Below are positions 7,847-14,446 of a stretch of DNA of 17,523 nucleotides, piece after piece. The translations under genes were made by a program, and so were the position numbers. The notes under the pieces were generated by a model, which made no database searches, was not told where the DNA came from, and saw nothing but the letters and a program-made list of their open reading frames with translations. How positions within the stretch are numbered: the stretch's first letter is position 1; each line of letters begins with the position of its first letter. Source of the DNA: JAICNG01 sp035765135 (GTDB taxonomy: Bacteria > Gemmatimonadota > Gemmatimonadetes > Gemmatimonadales > Gemmatimonadaceae); contig DASTYE010000298.1 of assembly GCA_035765135.1 (NCBI GenBank), forward strand, positions 1-17,523, given 5' to 3'.

Positions 7847-9736
7847 CGCCTGGTACAGATGCTGCGCTGGAGAATCCACGGCGGACGTGAGGCCCTGCGC
7901 CCTGCAGAGCGCCGCGAACCGTCCGCCCCGCCGCACCAGACTGTCGAAGTTTCCGCTTTCGACAACACGGCCGCTTTCCATGACGTAGATGACGTCCGCC
8001 GCGCGTGTGGTGGCGAGACGATGCGTGATCACGAGCATCGTCATGCGGCCTCTCAGCGTCTCGACGGCTCGCTGAATCTCACGCTCGTTCTCGCCGTCGA
8101 CGTTGCTGGTCGCCTCGTCGAGCATCAGCAGCTCCGGGCGCCGCAGGAGCGCTCGCGCCAACGTCAGCCGTTGTCGCTCGCCGCACGAGAGGCGACACCC
8201 GCGCTCACCCACCACGGTGTCGAGGCCATCCGGCATCGCGTCCACGAACTCCTCCGCGGCAGCGAGAGCGAGCGCTCCGCGAATGTCCTCGTCGGTCGCG
8301 TCTGGGCGTCCCCACGACAGGTTCGCCCTGACGGTATCGTTGAAGAGAAACGTATCCTGGGCCACATACCCCACGCGTTCGCGCCAGGCCCGCGCGCGCG
8401 CTGGCGTCAGCTCGATGCCATCGACCTCGACGTGACCTTCCTGCGCGAAGAGGAGGCCGAGCACGACATCGGCGAGAGTGCTCTTCCCCGCTCCTGAGGC
8501 ACCGACGATGGCCGTCGTCGTTCCAGCGGCGATGGTGAGCGTGAGGTCGCGGAGCGCCGGCAGCCGCGGCGACCTCGTCGTTTCCACTGGAGAGGGCAGA
8601 ACATCAGCTTCGGGATGCCGATAGCGAACGCCGCGAAGGACGATCGCGCGCCGCAGCCGGAGTGACGCGCCGTCGGCGTCGCTTCCCTCGGCCGAAGCCT
8701 CCCAGCGATCGATTGCTCTCGCGACGCGCACGAAGGGAGGCATCGCGAGCATGAGCTGCTGATAGGCGCTCTGAAGACCGGCAAGCCGCGGAGTGACGCG
8801 CGCAAAGATGTAGAGCAGGACCAGAATCGCCGCGGCCCCGAGGTTCATCATGTCGTGTGCTACATAGATCGAGACGGCGAGGACGACGACGGCGCCGGCA
8901 TCGAGGAGTGTCCGCGCGTCGGCGAAGAGCCGCTCGCACCGCTCGTTGGCGGAGGCGACGGCGCTGCTCTCCGCCGCGAACCGACGCTCACTGTGGCGCT
9001 CCGCGCCATAGGCCTTGGTCGTCTTGAGCCCGTCGACGTGCTCCGCCGCGGCGGCGAACAGCTCCGCGGTGAGCGCATGAACGTCCATCGCTGCGCGGCG
9101 AGCCGCGTGGCGTCGCCGGCGCAACACGAGAAGGAGCACCACGCCACCGAGCACGCCAAGCATCGTGACCGCCGCCGACAGGCGGAATGCCACCGCGAGA
9201 TACACCAGCGCGAGCAGGCCTCCCGTGAGTAGCGCGAGCAGGTGAGATGGCGCGTCCGCGGCATCCTCGAGATCTCCGGTCAGCGAGTGTACGAGCGCAC
9301 CGGCACGATGACCGGCGACCGACTCCCACCGCGACTCGAGCATCGCGCGATAGAGACGCTGCCGTCGAGACAGGAGAAAACGCTCCTGTAACCGCACGGA
9401 GGCGAGGACCGAGCTTCGCACCAGGAGAGCACGCATGGTCATTACCGCCACGTACAGTCCAAGCACGACCAGGGCGGTGGCGGGAACACCGATCAGGCCG
9501 AGTCGCAGCCTCACGTCCCTTACGAGATTCCCGGCGACATCCCCGCTCACCGTGACACCGGCAATCTCGAGAAGCGGGAGCAGGAGCAGTAGCCCGATTC
9601 CCTCGGTCACCGCGACGGCCAGTGCCAATGCGACCGTAAGCGTGACACGCCCCCTCGAGCCGGCGGTCAGCTCTCGCAGGTAGCGGCGGACCGGCGTCAG
9701 TCCGGCGGCCTCAGCCTCTGAGGCAGGCGCTATCAC
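7832..9736 (-). CDS. ABC exporter, fused permease and ATPase, of the RiPP operon (lasso D-like)
   Basis: This half-transporter of 634 residues has about six transmembrane helices in the first 330 residues, then a C-terminal ATPase domain. It probably exports the processed peptide and confers immunity, as the D protein does in lasso clusters. Seen in the ATPase: Walker A GASGAGKST (412-420), Q-loop region YVAQDTFLFND, signature LSCGE (516-520; Cys in place of the usual Gly), Walker B LLMLDEA with D540/E541, and switch His572. No C39 peptidase domain is fused at the N-terminus, consistent with a separate B2 peptidase. I chose GTG 9736 because it overlaps the upstream stop as GTGA and has AGGAG about 11 nt upstream. 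A TTG at 9760 would add eight residues. It is the last gene of the operon. Confidence 0.92.
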   Translation of the reverse strand: MIAPASEAEAAGLTPVRRYLRELTAGSRGRVTLTVALALAVAVTEGIGLLLLLPLLEIAGVTVSGDVAGNLVRDVRLRLGLIGVPATALVVLGLYVAVMTMRALLVRSSVLASVRLQERFLLSRRQRLYRAMLESRWESVAGHRAGALVHSLTGDLEDAADAPSHLLALLTGGLLALVYLAVAFRLSAAVTMLGVLGGVVLLLVLRRRRHAARRAAMDVHALTAELFAAAAEHVDGLKTTKAYGAERHSERRFAAESSAVASANERCERLFADARTLLDAGAVVVLAVSIYVAHDMMNLGAAAILVLLYIFARVTPRLAGLQSAYQQLMLAMPPFVRVARAIDRWEASAEGSDADGASLRLRRAIVLRGVRYRHPEADVLPSPVETTRSPRLPALRDLTLTIAAGTTTAIVGASGAGKSTLADVVLGLLFAQEGHVEVDGIELTPARARAWRERVGYVAQDTFLFNDTVRANLSWGRPDATDEDIRGALALAAAEEFVDAMPDGLDTVVGERGCRLSCGERQRLTLARALLRRPELLMLDEATSNVDGENEREIQRAVETLRGRMTMLVITHRLATTRAADVIYVMESGRVVESGNFDSLVRRGGRFAALCRAQGLTSAVDSPAQHLYQAVAAR

Positions 9737-10851
9737 CGAGCCGACAGCTCCTGCAGCCAATGCGCGAAGCGAGCGCCCTTGCGAGCGCCATCGATCAGAG
9801 GTCGGAACCAGATGTACCGCGCTCGGTCGCGCGCGCCCTGCTGAGTACCGAGCTGAAACGCGCGCAGAACGCGATCGACCGGTCCGTCTTCATCGATGAA
9901 GAGGCGCTCGATCACCGACGCGACCAGGGACACGACTCGCGCGTCGCGACGCGCGGAATCGAGCATGGCGTCGGGCACCGGCGCACCGAGGAGGTCAGTC
10001 GCCAACAGGAGGCCCGTGTCCAGCATCCTGGTGGCGCGCCACTGCTCCGCGCGTCCATTGACCTTCATCCAGTCGATCGGTTTTGCCCGAACCAGCTCCG
10101 CGACGCCGCAGATCCATTCCAGCCTCGCCCACTGATGCTTCGATCCGTGGATGCCGAGGATCACCAGCGTGTCCTCGTGGGATGGACCAGCCAGCGTTCT
10201 TCCCAGCATCGCGGTGTGAAGCCTGCTCGGCCACAGCTGGTCGAGCGTAACCGGCGGGGCCATTGCGCGCGGGACGACTGACCAGTGCAGCTCGATGACG
10301 GTGTCATCGGATGGTCGCGTGAGGACGCACTGATACTCGAGCCCGAGGTGCCGAGCCCCGGGCAACAGCCGCGTCACCGGGACATACCCGCGCGTTCCGA
10401 GGAGCGTCAGGGCGCGTTCAGCATCCTCGGGAGCGATCAGGACATCGACATCCTTCATCTGGCGACTCGCGAGACTTCCATAGACACACTGCGCGAGCGT
10501 TGGCCCCTTGTACGGAAGCGCGCGCACGCCATGCGAGGCCAGGAGCTCCGTCACCGCGAGTAGCTCGGTAGCGAGTGCGAGGTTACGCGCCGCATTCGCG
10601 GTGAACTCCTCACGAAGCGTGGCCTTGGCAAAGAGGGGGACGATGTCCTCCGCCACGGCCTTGAGGTGGGTGTACAGCAGTGGCACCAGGCGGTGGCGCC
10701 GAGCGAGGTCGAGGACGGCGGACCAATCGCGCACGGCTCCAGCCAGCTCACGCACACGCGCGCCGGCAACTGGATCCATGCGCGCTCGGGCGCATGCGAG
10801 GAGTAGCTCGGCCTCGGCGCCGAGCACGACGGACCTCGCAGCGTTACGCAT
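9733..10851 (-). CDS. Nucleotidyltransferase of the NTP_transf_5 type, RiPP tailoring enzyme
   Basis: This 372-residue protein has the pattern of the uncharacterised nucleotidyltransferase family (PF14907) often found beside lasso kinases: LPYKGP at 112-117, YGSLASRQ (124-131), and the metal-binding K-D-V-D-V with D134 and D136, in a nucleotidyltransferase-fold core. Family members accompany HPr-like kinases in lasso clusters. As I recall, a related pair in a Bacillus cluster was reported to elaborate the phosphorylated C-terminal serine. Here it may transfer a nucleotidyl or sugar-phosphate group to the phosphopeptide (inference). ATG 10851 is preferred because it overlaps the kinase stop by 8 bp. 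The frame is open further upstream to 11040, but that stretch lies inside the kinase gene and is just a shadow. Its stop overlaps the ABC start as GTGA. Confidence 0.85.
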   Translation of the reverse strand: MRNAARSVVLGAEAELLLACARARMDPVAGARVRELAGAVRDWSAVLDLARRHRLVPLLYTHLKAVAEDIVPLFAKATLREEFTANAARNLALATELLAVTELLASHGVRALPYKGPTLAQCVYGSLASRQMKDVDVLIAPEDAERALTLLGTRGYVPVTRLLPGARHLGLEYQCVLTRPSDDTVIELHWSVVPRAMAPPVTLDQLWPSRLHTAMLGRTLAGPSHEDTLVILGIHGSKHQWARLEWICGVAELVRAKPIDWMKVNGRAEQWRATRMLDTGLLLATDLLGAPVPDAMLDSARRDARVVSLVASVIERLFIDEDGPVDRVLRAFQLGTQQGARDRARYIWFRPLIDGARKGARFAHWLQELSAR

Positions 10852-11743
10852 GTGCCTCGACCTCGCGCTCGACGCGCTCCACGACCGTTCGCATTTCGGC
10901 GAGATCCCACGGTCGTGAGAGGCGATAGACCGGCGATCGTTGCACGATCTCCGACCGCGCCCGGAAATGCTCAAGGCCGGTGACTCCCTCCAGGCGCTGG
11001 ATGCCGTAGGCGAAGCGCACGAGGGCGAGAAGAGCGTCATGCGGGCGGAGTCGCGTCAGCTCGACGGCCTCACCTTCGTCCACGACATGAAGCTGCGCCA
11101 GCGGCAGGACCGACCGGTCGGCGAAGCCGCCGTCGATGCGACGGGCCCGCTTGTCGAGTCCGGGCTCGACGCGCCGCAGCGTCGTGGCGTCGCATCCGAG
11201 CGCGGTAAGCGCATCGGGCCAGAGCTTGAGCTGCGGAAAGCCCGCGTAGACCTCCGGACCCTGGCGGCCAATTCTCACGGCGACGACGTCGTCGGCCACG
11301 AGTCGATGCCCTCGCGCATGGAGGGCCGCCGCCAGGGTGGACTTTCCGGAGCCGGAGTCGCCGAGGAACGCCACCGCTCGCCCGGCGATCTCGACGGCGC
11401 TGGCGTGGAGCACGAGAAAGCCGCGCTGGTGAAGGAGCACGGCCATCCCCTGGCCAAGCACCGCGAGCCGGACGGTTCGGCGCGACGCGCCGTGCACCGG
11501 TGCGACCTCGATCCGCCGACCGTCGCGCACGGTCATGACCCCCACGTCACCGTAGGTCAGCCGCCACTCGTTAGGTCCGACCGGCGTCTCGAGGGTCGTC
11601 CGCGGCCCAAGCGAGCGACGCGGCAGCGGTGCAGCCTGGTGAATCTCGACATCGGCGCTACCGTCGCCCTCGAGGAGCTCCGGGAATCGAACGGCTGAGG
11701 CGATCTCCAGTCCGAACGCGAGGTAGCGGTGCTCCAGACTCAC
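10844..11743 (-). CDS. HPr-kinase-like peptide serine kinase of the RiPP operon
   Basis: This is a 299-residue kinase related to HPr kinase/phosphorylase and to lasso-peptide tailoring kinases (PadeK/ThcoK type), which phosphorylate the C-terminal serine of their precursor. Seen: LVLHASAVEI with the family His113, a P-loop GDSGSGKST (128-136), and ADDVVAV (150-156) with the acidic pair D151/D152 expected for catalysis. The N-terminal 100 residues are the variable domain seen in the lasso kinases. The start is GTG 11743, overlapping the precursor stop as GTGA, so its translation is probably coupled to that of the precursor. The precursor ends in Ser58, the expected phosphoacceptor type, and has four further core serines. 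The substrate assignment is inference from gene order. Confidence 0.9.
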   Translation of the reverse strand: MSLEHRYLAFGLEIASAVRFPELLEGDGSADVEIHQAAPLPRRSLGPRTTLETPVGPNEWRLTYGDVGVMTVRDGRRIEVAPVHGASRRTVRLAVLGQGMAVLLHQRGFLVLHASAVEIAGRAVAFLGDSGSGKSTLAAALHARGHRLVADDVVAVRIGRQGPEVYAGFPQLKLWPDALTALGCDATTLRRVEPGLDKRARRIDGGFADRSVLPLAQLHVVDEGEAVELTRLRPHDALLALVRFAYGIQRLEGVTGLEHFRARSEIVQRSPVYRLSRPWDLAEMRTVVERVEREVEAHA

Positions 11744-11916
11744 GACCGCGAGCCACCGTACCCGCGGGCCCTCACTCCGCGACCCCGGCCGCTGCGAGAC
11801 TTGCTACGACCGCGGCCGATGCCGCCATGCGTGAGATCCACGGCTTTCCCATACACCACGAGCTTCGGTGCCTCGTAGGCCTTTCGAACGGGCTTGTCCA
11901 CAACGCGGTTTTTCAT
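11740..11916 (-). CDS. RiPP precursor with lasso-type leader and acid-free Gly/Arg/Ser core
   Basis: This small gene of 58 residues fills the gap between the B2 peptidase and the kinase exactly: its ATG overlaps the B2 stop (ATGA, 11913-11916) and its TGA overlaps the kinase GTG start (GTGA, 11740-11743). GGAGG (11921-11925) lies 4 nt upstream. The leader fits the lasso consensus YxxPxLxxxGxxxxxTx at every position: Y14, P17, L19, G23, T29, H30. Cleavage after His30 would release a 28-residue core starting GGIGRGRSKS and ending GYGGSRS. The core has 10 Gly, 8 Arg, 5 Ser, 1 Lys, and one each of Ile, Val, Ala and Tyr, giving about +9 charge. It has no Asp or Glu, so the ring acceptor at core position 7, 8 or 9 is missing (Arg, Ser and Lys stand there). 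Ser58 at the C-terminus suits the adjacent kinase. The core is unlike any lasso peptide I know. Confidence 0.88.
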   Translation of the reverse strand: MKNRVVDKPVRKAYEAPKLVVYGKAVDLTHGGIGRGRSKSRSGRGRGVRARGYGGSRS

Positions 11917-12380
11917 TGAACCTCCATGAGTGAGATGGCGCCTTGGTTCGCCGAGCGCGGCGTCGCGCTCAGCGGTGTGTAGCCGGCGGCGTCGCGGCCA
12001 CCGAGCACTACGACGTTGTTCGTTTCCAGCCAGGCGTGCGCGCGCAAGCGACTCGCTGCGGCCCGCGACACGCCGATCTCGAGCCGCGAGTCATGGCCAC
12101 GCCGCGAGAGAAGAAGTCGAGCGGCCAAGGCCTGTGTCAGGCACGTTGCCCCCGGGACAGCGCGGCTGACGCGGCGTACGGCCCAGGCGATGTCTTCGAC
12201 GCTCGGCTGCGCACCACCGGCGGACGTGCGAGCGCGAGGGAAGCGGACGTCGCCTCCTTCCCACATGCGCCAGGGAAAGACTCGCAGGGTGAGCCGCACG
12301 AACGCGACGGCAGCGAGGCCCTCGAAAAGCGCGGCTCGACGTGCCGCGGACAAACGCCGCCACTTATTCACGATTCGCAC
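11913..12380 (-). CDS. Lasso-type B2 leader peptidase (transglutaminase-like cysteine protease)
   Basis: This 155-residue protein matches the lasso B2 family, which removes the leader after the conserved Thr-x. Seen: an N-terminal helical region with FVRLTLRVFPWR, then PGATCLTQALAARLLLSRRG with nucleophile Cys80, and LRAHAWLE with His115. A third acidic residue is less certain; D130 is a candidate. Length is normal for the split-B (B1 plus B2) arrangement. The start is GTG 12380, overlapping the end of B1 by 17 bp; an in-frame GTG at 12371 is possible and neither has a strong ribosome-binding site. Its stop overlaps the precursor ATG. Presence of a B2 peptidase and B1 recognition protein shows that leader cleavage is expected even though no cyclase is present. 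Confidence 0.9.
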   Translation of the reverse strand: MRIVNKWRRLSAARRAALFEGLAAVAFVRLTLRVFPWRMWEGGDVRFPRARTSAGGAQPSVEDIAWAVRRVSRAVPGATCLTQALAARLLLSRRGHDSRLEIGVSRAAASRLRAHAWLETNNVVVLGGRDAAGYTPLSATPRSANQGAISLMEVQ

Positions 12381-12663
12381 TGCTCGACTGCAGGAGTCCG
12401 TGTTCGCTCAGCGAGGCCAGGAACGCGGTCAGGTCAGCTTCGCATCGCTCAGCGTCCACATCGAATTCCTCGATGACGAGGTCGCGCAGCTCCCGGAGTG
12501 ATCGCGGCTGCTGGAGCAGGCGCCAGACGTGAGTGCCAACCGGATCGAGCCCGTAGTAGACGCCCGTCGTCAGATCGAGGAGCACGGCCTCGCCGCCGAG
12601 CTCACAGGAGGCGTGGTCAGCCACGGCCACGAGCGTGTCATCACGAGCAAAGTCCAGCGCCAT
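12364..12663 (-). CDS. PqqD-like leader-binding protein (RRE, lasso B1)
   Basis: This 99-residue protein of the PqqD fold is the RiPP recognition element that binds the leader and delivers the precursor to B2. Seen: LLDLTTGVYYGLDPVG (28-43) and W47 as in PqqD/B1 proteins, then two helices ending with FLASLSEHGLLQ. A perfect AAGGAGG (12674-12680) lies 10 nt before ATG 12663 and fixes the start; the frame is open to 12879 but the extension has no family resemblance. It is the first gene of the operon, so the promoter should lie in 12664-13030. The leader's Tyr14/Pro17/Leu19 are the residues such proteins grip in characterised lasso systems. Confidence 0.9.
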   Translation of the reverse strand: MALDFARDDTLVAVADHASCELGGEAVLLDLTTGVYYGLDPVGTHVWRLLQQPRSLRELRDLVIEEFDVDAERCEADLTAFLASLSEHGLLQSSSANRE

Positions 12664-12673
12664 CGTTCGAGGT

Positions 12674-12680
12674 CCTCCTT
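12674..12680 (-). promoter_or_regulatory. Strong ribosome-binding site of the RiPP operon's first gene
   Basis: AAGGAGG on the minus strand, 10 nt before ATG 12663. It is the only strong Shine-Dalgarno of the operon apart from GGAGG before the precursor and AGGAG before the exporter. It decides the start of the PqqD-like gene. Confidence 0.75.
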
Positions 12681-12719
12681 GAGCGGTTCGTCGATGCGCG
12701 CTTCCGAACGCGATCGCCA

Positions 12720-12736
12720 GTTGTCGCGCACGCGCA
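12720..12736. repeat. Operator-like direct repeat, copy 1
   Basis: GTTGTCGCGCACGCGCA, matching copy 2 (12816-12832) at 16 of 17 positions, 96 bp apart. Both copies lie upstream of the RiPP operon. Confidence 0.5.
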
Positions 12737-12815
12737 TATGGAAGTGCCGTACCTAACGGGCGGATGGGATTCATCAGGCGGCGCATCAAGCACTTGCGTG
12801 GATAGGGCGCCTCCC

Positions 12816-12834
12816 GTTGTCGCGTACGCGCAAC
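12816..12834. repeat. Operator-like repeat, copy 2, near-palindromic
   Basis: GTTGTCGCGTACGCGCA followed by AC. This copy is nearly palindromic: GTTG, one base, the 10-bp palindrome CGCGTACGCG, then CAAC. It looks like a binding site for a dimeric regulator. Confidence 0.5.
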
Positions 12835-12842
12835 ACCGGGAT

Positions 12843-12858
12843 CGTAACACGCGTTACG
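12843..12858. repeat. Inverted repeat CGTAAC-N4-GTTACG
   Basis: CGTAAC (12843-12848), ACGC, GTTACG (12853-12858): perfect 6-bp half-sites. It overlaps a minus-strand -10-like element and may be an operator for the RiPP operon. Confidence 0.45.
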
Positions 12859-13030
12859 GAACGAAACGTCATCCGGCACTGGTGTGTAGCGCTTTCGTTC
12901 GCTGTGACAACGGGATGCGAGCTCGCGTCGCGCGGTTCGCCGGTGCCGAGAGTCAGGCGAGTGACGCAGGCCCAGCCCATGCTTCCCGACGCGTTCAGAC
13001 TTCTCAACGTCGAACGGTCCTGGAGGCGGA

Positions 13031-14446
13031 ATGGCGCAGCGCGGTATTCAGCACGCACGGTCCCAGACCGTGCCCATCACGTCCGCGCGTGTGCCACTGA
13101 CGCTGCTCGTCGCTGACGACGACCGGCTGCTCGCGCGCCTGATGAAAGCGAACCTGGATCTGCCGGGGGACACGAGAACGGAGATCGTCGGGTCCGGAGA
13201 GGAGGCGCTCGCGCGCCTCGCGCGCGGTGGCATCGACGCCCTCATTACCGACCTCGCCATGCCTGGCATGGACGGCATCGAGCTCGTGCGGCGCGTGCGC
13301 GAGACCGACCGCGGGCTCCCCATCATCATCATCACCGCGCACGCAACGGTGGAGCGCGCCGTGGAAGGGATCCGGGCAGGCGCCAACGACCTCCTCCAGA
13401 AGCCGGTGAACGTCGACGCCCTGCTCACGCTGGTGAAGCGCGCCGTTTCCGAACGCTCGGTGCGTGAGGAGCTCTCCGTGCGAAACGAGCGTCGCGCCTC
13501 CGCGACCGCCGGCCTGTATGTCTTCGGCGACCACCCAGCGCTCGACGAGGTCAGGCATTTCGCCGAGCGCATAGCACGGGTGCCGATGGCGCGCGTGCTC
13601 ATTACCGGGGAATCAGGGACGGGCAAGAGCATGCTCGCTCGCGCCATTCACGAGCTTTCCGGTGATAGCGGCCCCTTCGTCGAGGTGAACTGCGCGGCGC
13701 TGCCGGCCTCGTTGCTCGAAACCGAATTGTTTGGACACGAGCGCGGCGCGTTCACCGACGCCAAGGCGCTGAAGCGCGGGCTCATCGAGACCGCGGATCG
13801 CGGCACCATCTTTCTCGATGAAATCGGGGCGATGTCTCTCGAGCTCCAGGCCAAGCTGTTGCTGTTTCTCGGATCGCGAGAGATCCGTCGCGTTGGAGGC
13901 GTGCATCCCATCCCGGTCCGCACGCGTGTCATCACCGCCACTAACGAGGACCTGCGCGAGCGAGTCCGCGCGCGACAGTTCCGACACGACCTGCTCTACC
14001 GGCTCGACGTCGCGTCGATCGAGATGCCGCCGCTCCGTTCAATGCCGTCGGTGATCCCGCAGCTCGCCGAGCGCTTCACGCGCGACCTGTGTGCGGAATT
14101 CCGGCGGCCCGTACCGCCCACGTCATCGCAGTCCTTTGCCAAGCTCACCGAATACCGTTGGCCCGGGAACGCGCGCGAGCTGCGCAACGCGGTGGAGCGC
14201 GCCCTCATCTTCCACGAAAACGAGCCGTTCGAGGTCGCTCCGCCGCGCGAACAGCCGGAACGAACGGATGGCGTGCTGACATCGGATGACCTGACCTTCG
14301 AGCAGGGGCTCACGCTCGAGGAGGTCGAGCGCCGGTACATCACCGCGGCATTGTCGGAAGCCCGAACGGAGCTGGGCGAGCTGGCGCAGCGGTTGGGAAT
14401 CTCGAGGAAGACATTGTGGGAGAAACGCCGGCGGTACGGCCTGTGA
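13031..14446 (+). CDS. NtrC-type sigma-54-family response regulator
   Basis: This 471-residue cytoplasmic transcription regulator has three domains. The receiver (about 22-140) has the acidic pocket at 29-31, phosphoacceptor Asp74 in LITDLAMPGMDG, and the Lys of LQKPV. The AAA+ domain (about 165-400) has Walker A GESGTGKS (193-200), FGHERGAFTDA (GAFTGA-loop position 239-244) and Walker B FLDE with D263/E264. A Fis-type HTH (about 425-471) includes LAQRLGISRKTLWEKRR. The sigma-54-contacting loop reads GAFTDA rather than GAFTGA, a variant found in part of the family. GGAGG (13022-13026) lies 4 nt before the ATG. It is divergent from the RiPP operon and overlaps the kinase gene downstream, so the pair is a two-component system that may control the operon (inference). 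Confidence 0.93.
   Translation: MAQRGIQHARSQTVPITSARVPLTLLVADDDRLLARLMKANLDLPGDTRTEIVGSGEEALARLARGGIDALITDLAMPGMDGIELVRRVRETDRGLPIIIITAHATVERAVEGIRAGANDLLQKPVNVDALLTLVKRAVSERSVREELSVRNERRASATAGLYVFGDHPALDEVRHFAERIARVPMARVLITGESGTGKSMLARAIHELSGDSGPFVEVNCAALPASLLETELFGHERGAFTDAKALKRGLIETADRGTIFLDEIGAMSLELQAKLLLFLGSREIRRVGGVHPIPVRTRVITATNEDLRERVRARQFRHDLLYRLDVASIEMPPLRSMPSVIPQLAERFTRDLCAEFRRPVPPTSSQSFAKLTEYRWPGNARELRNAVERALIFHENEPFEVAPPREQPERTDGVLTSDDLTFEQGLTLEEVERRYITAALSEARTELGELAQRLGISRKTLWEKRRRYGL

Larger units (their letters stand above)
12664..13030. promoter_or_regulatory. Divergent regulatory region between the RiPP operon and the two-component genes
   Basis: This 367-bp region has no supported gene and must hold the promoters of the minus-strand RiPP operon and the plus-strand regulator. 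It contains a 17-nt direct repeat with one mismatch (12720-12736 and 12816-12832) and an inverted repeat (12843-12858). On the minus strand an extended -10-like TGTTACGAT (12841-12849) overlaps that inverted repeat. If it is used, the operon would have a leader of about 170 nt. Promoter assignment is tentative. Confidence 0.45.

Noticed and set aside
10852..11040. Upstream extension of the nucleotidyltransferase
   Set aside because: It lies wholly inside the kinase gene; ATG 10851 overlaps the kinase stop and family similarity starts after it.
11740..11820. Alternative frame of the precursor core (hydrophobic SAAVVASLAAAGVAE reading)
   Set aside because: It has no start and would need a frameshift after the leader; the annotated frame ends exactly at the GTGA overlap with the kinase, which supports it. 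Raw reads could still test this.
12734..12751. Sigma-54-like promoter on the minus strand (GGCAC...ATGC)
   Set aside because: The GG and GC elements are separated by 11 nt rather than the required 10, and the -12 element is poor.
12664..12879. N-terminal extension of the PqqD-like protein
   Set aside because: The perfect AAGGAGG before ATG 12663 and the normal PqqD length fix the shorter form; the extension would also cover the regulatory repeats.
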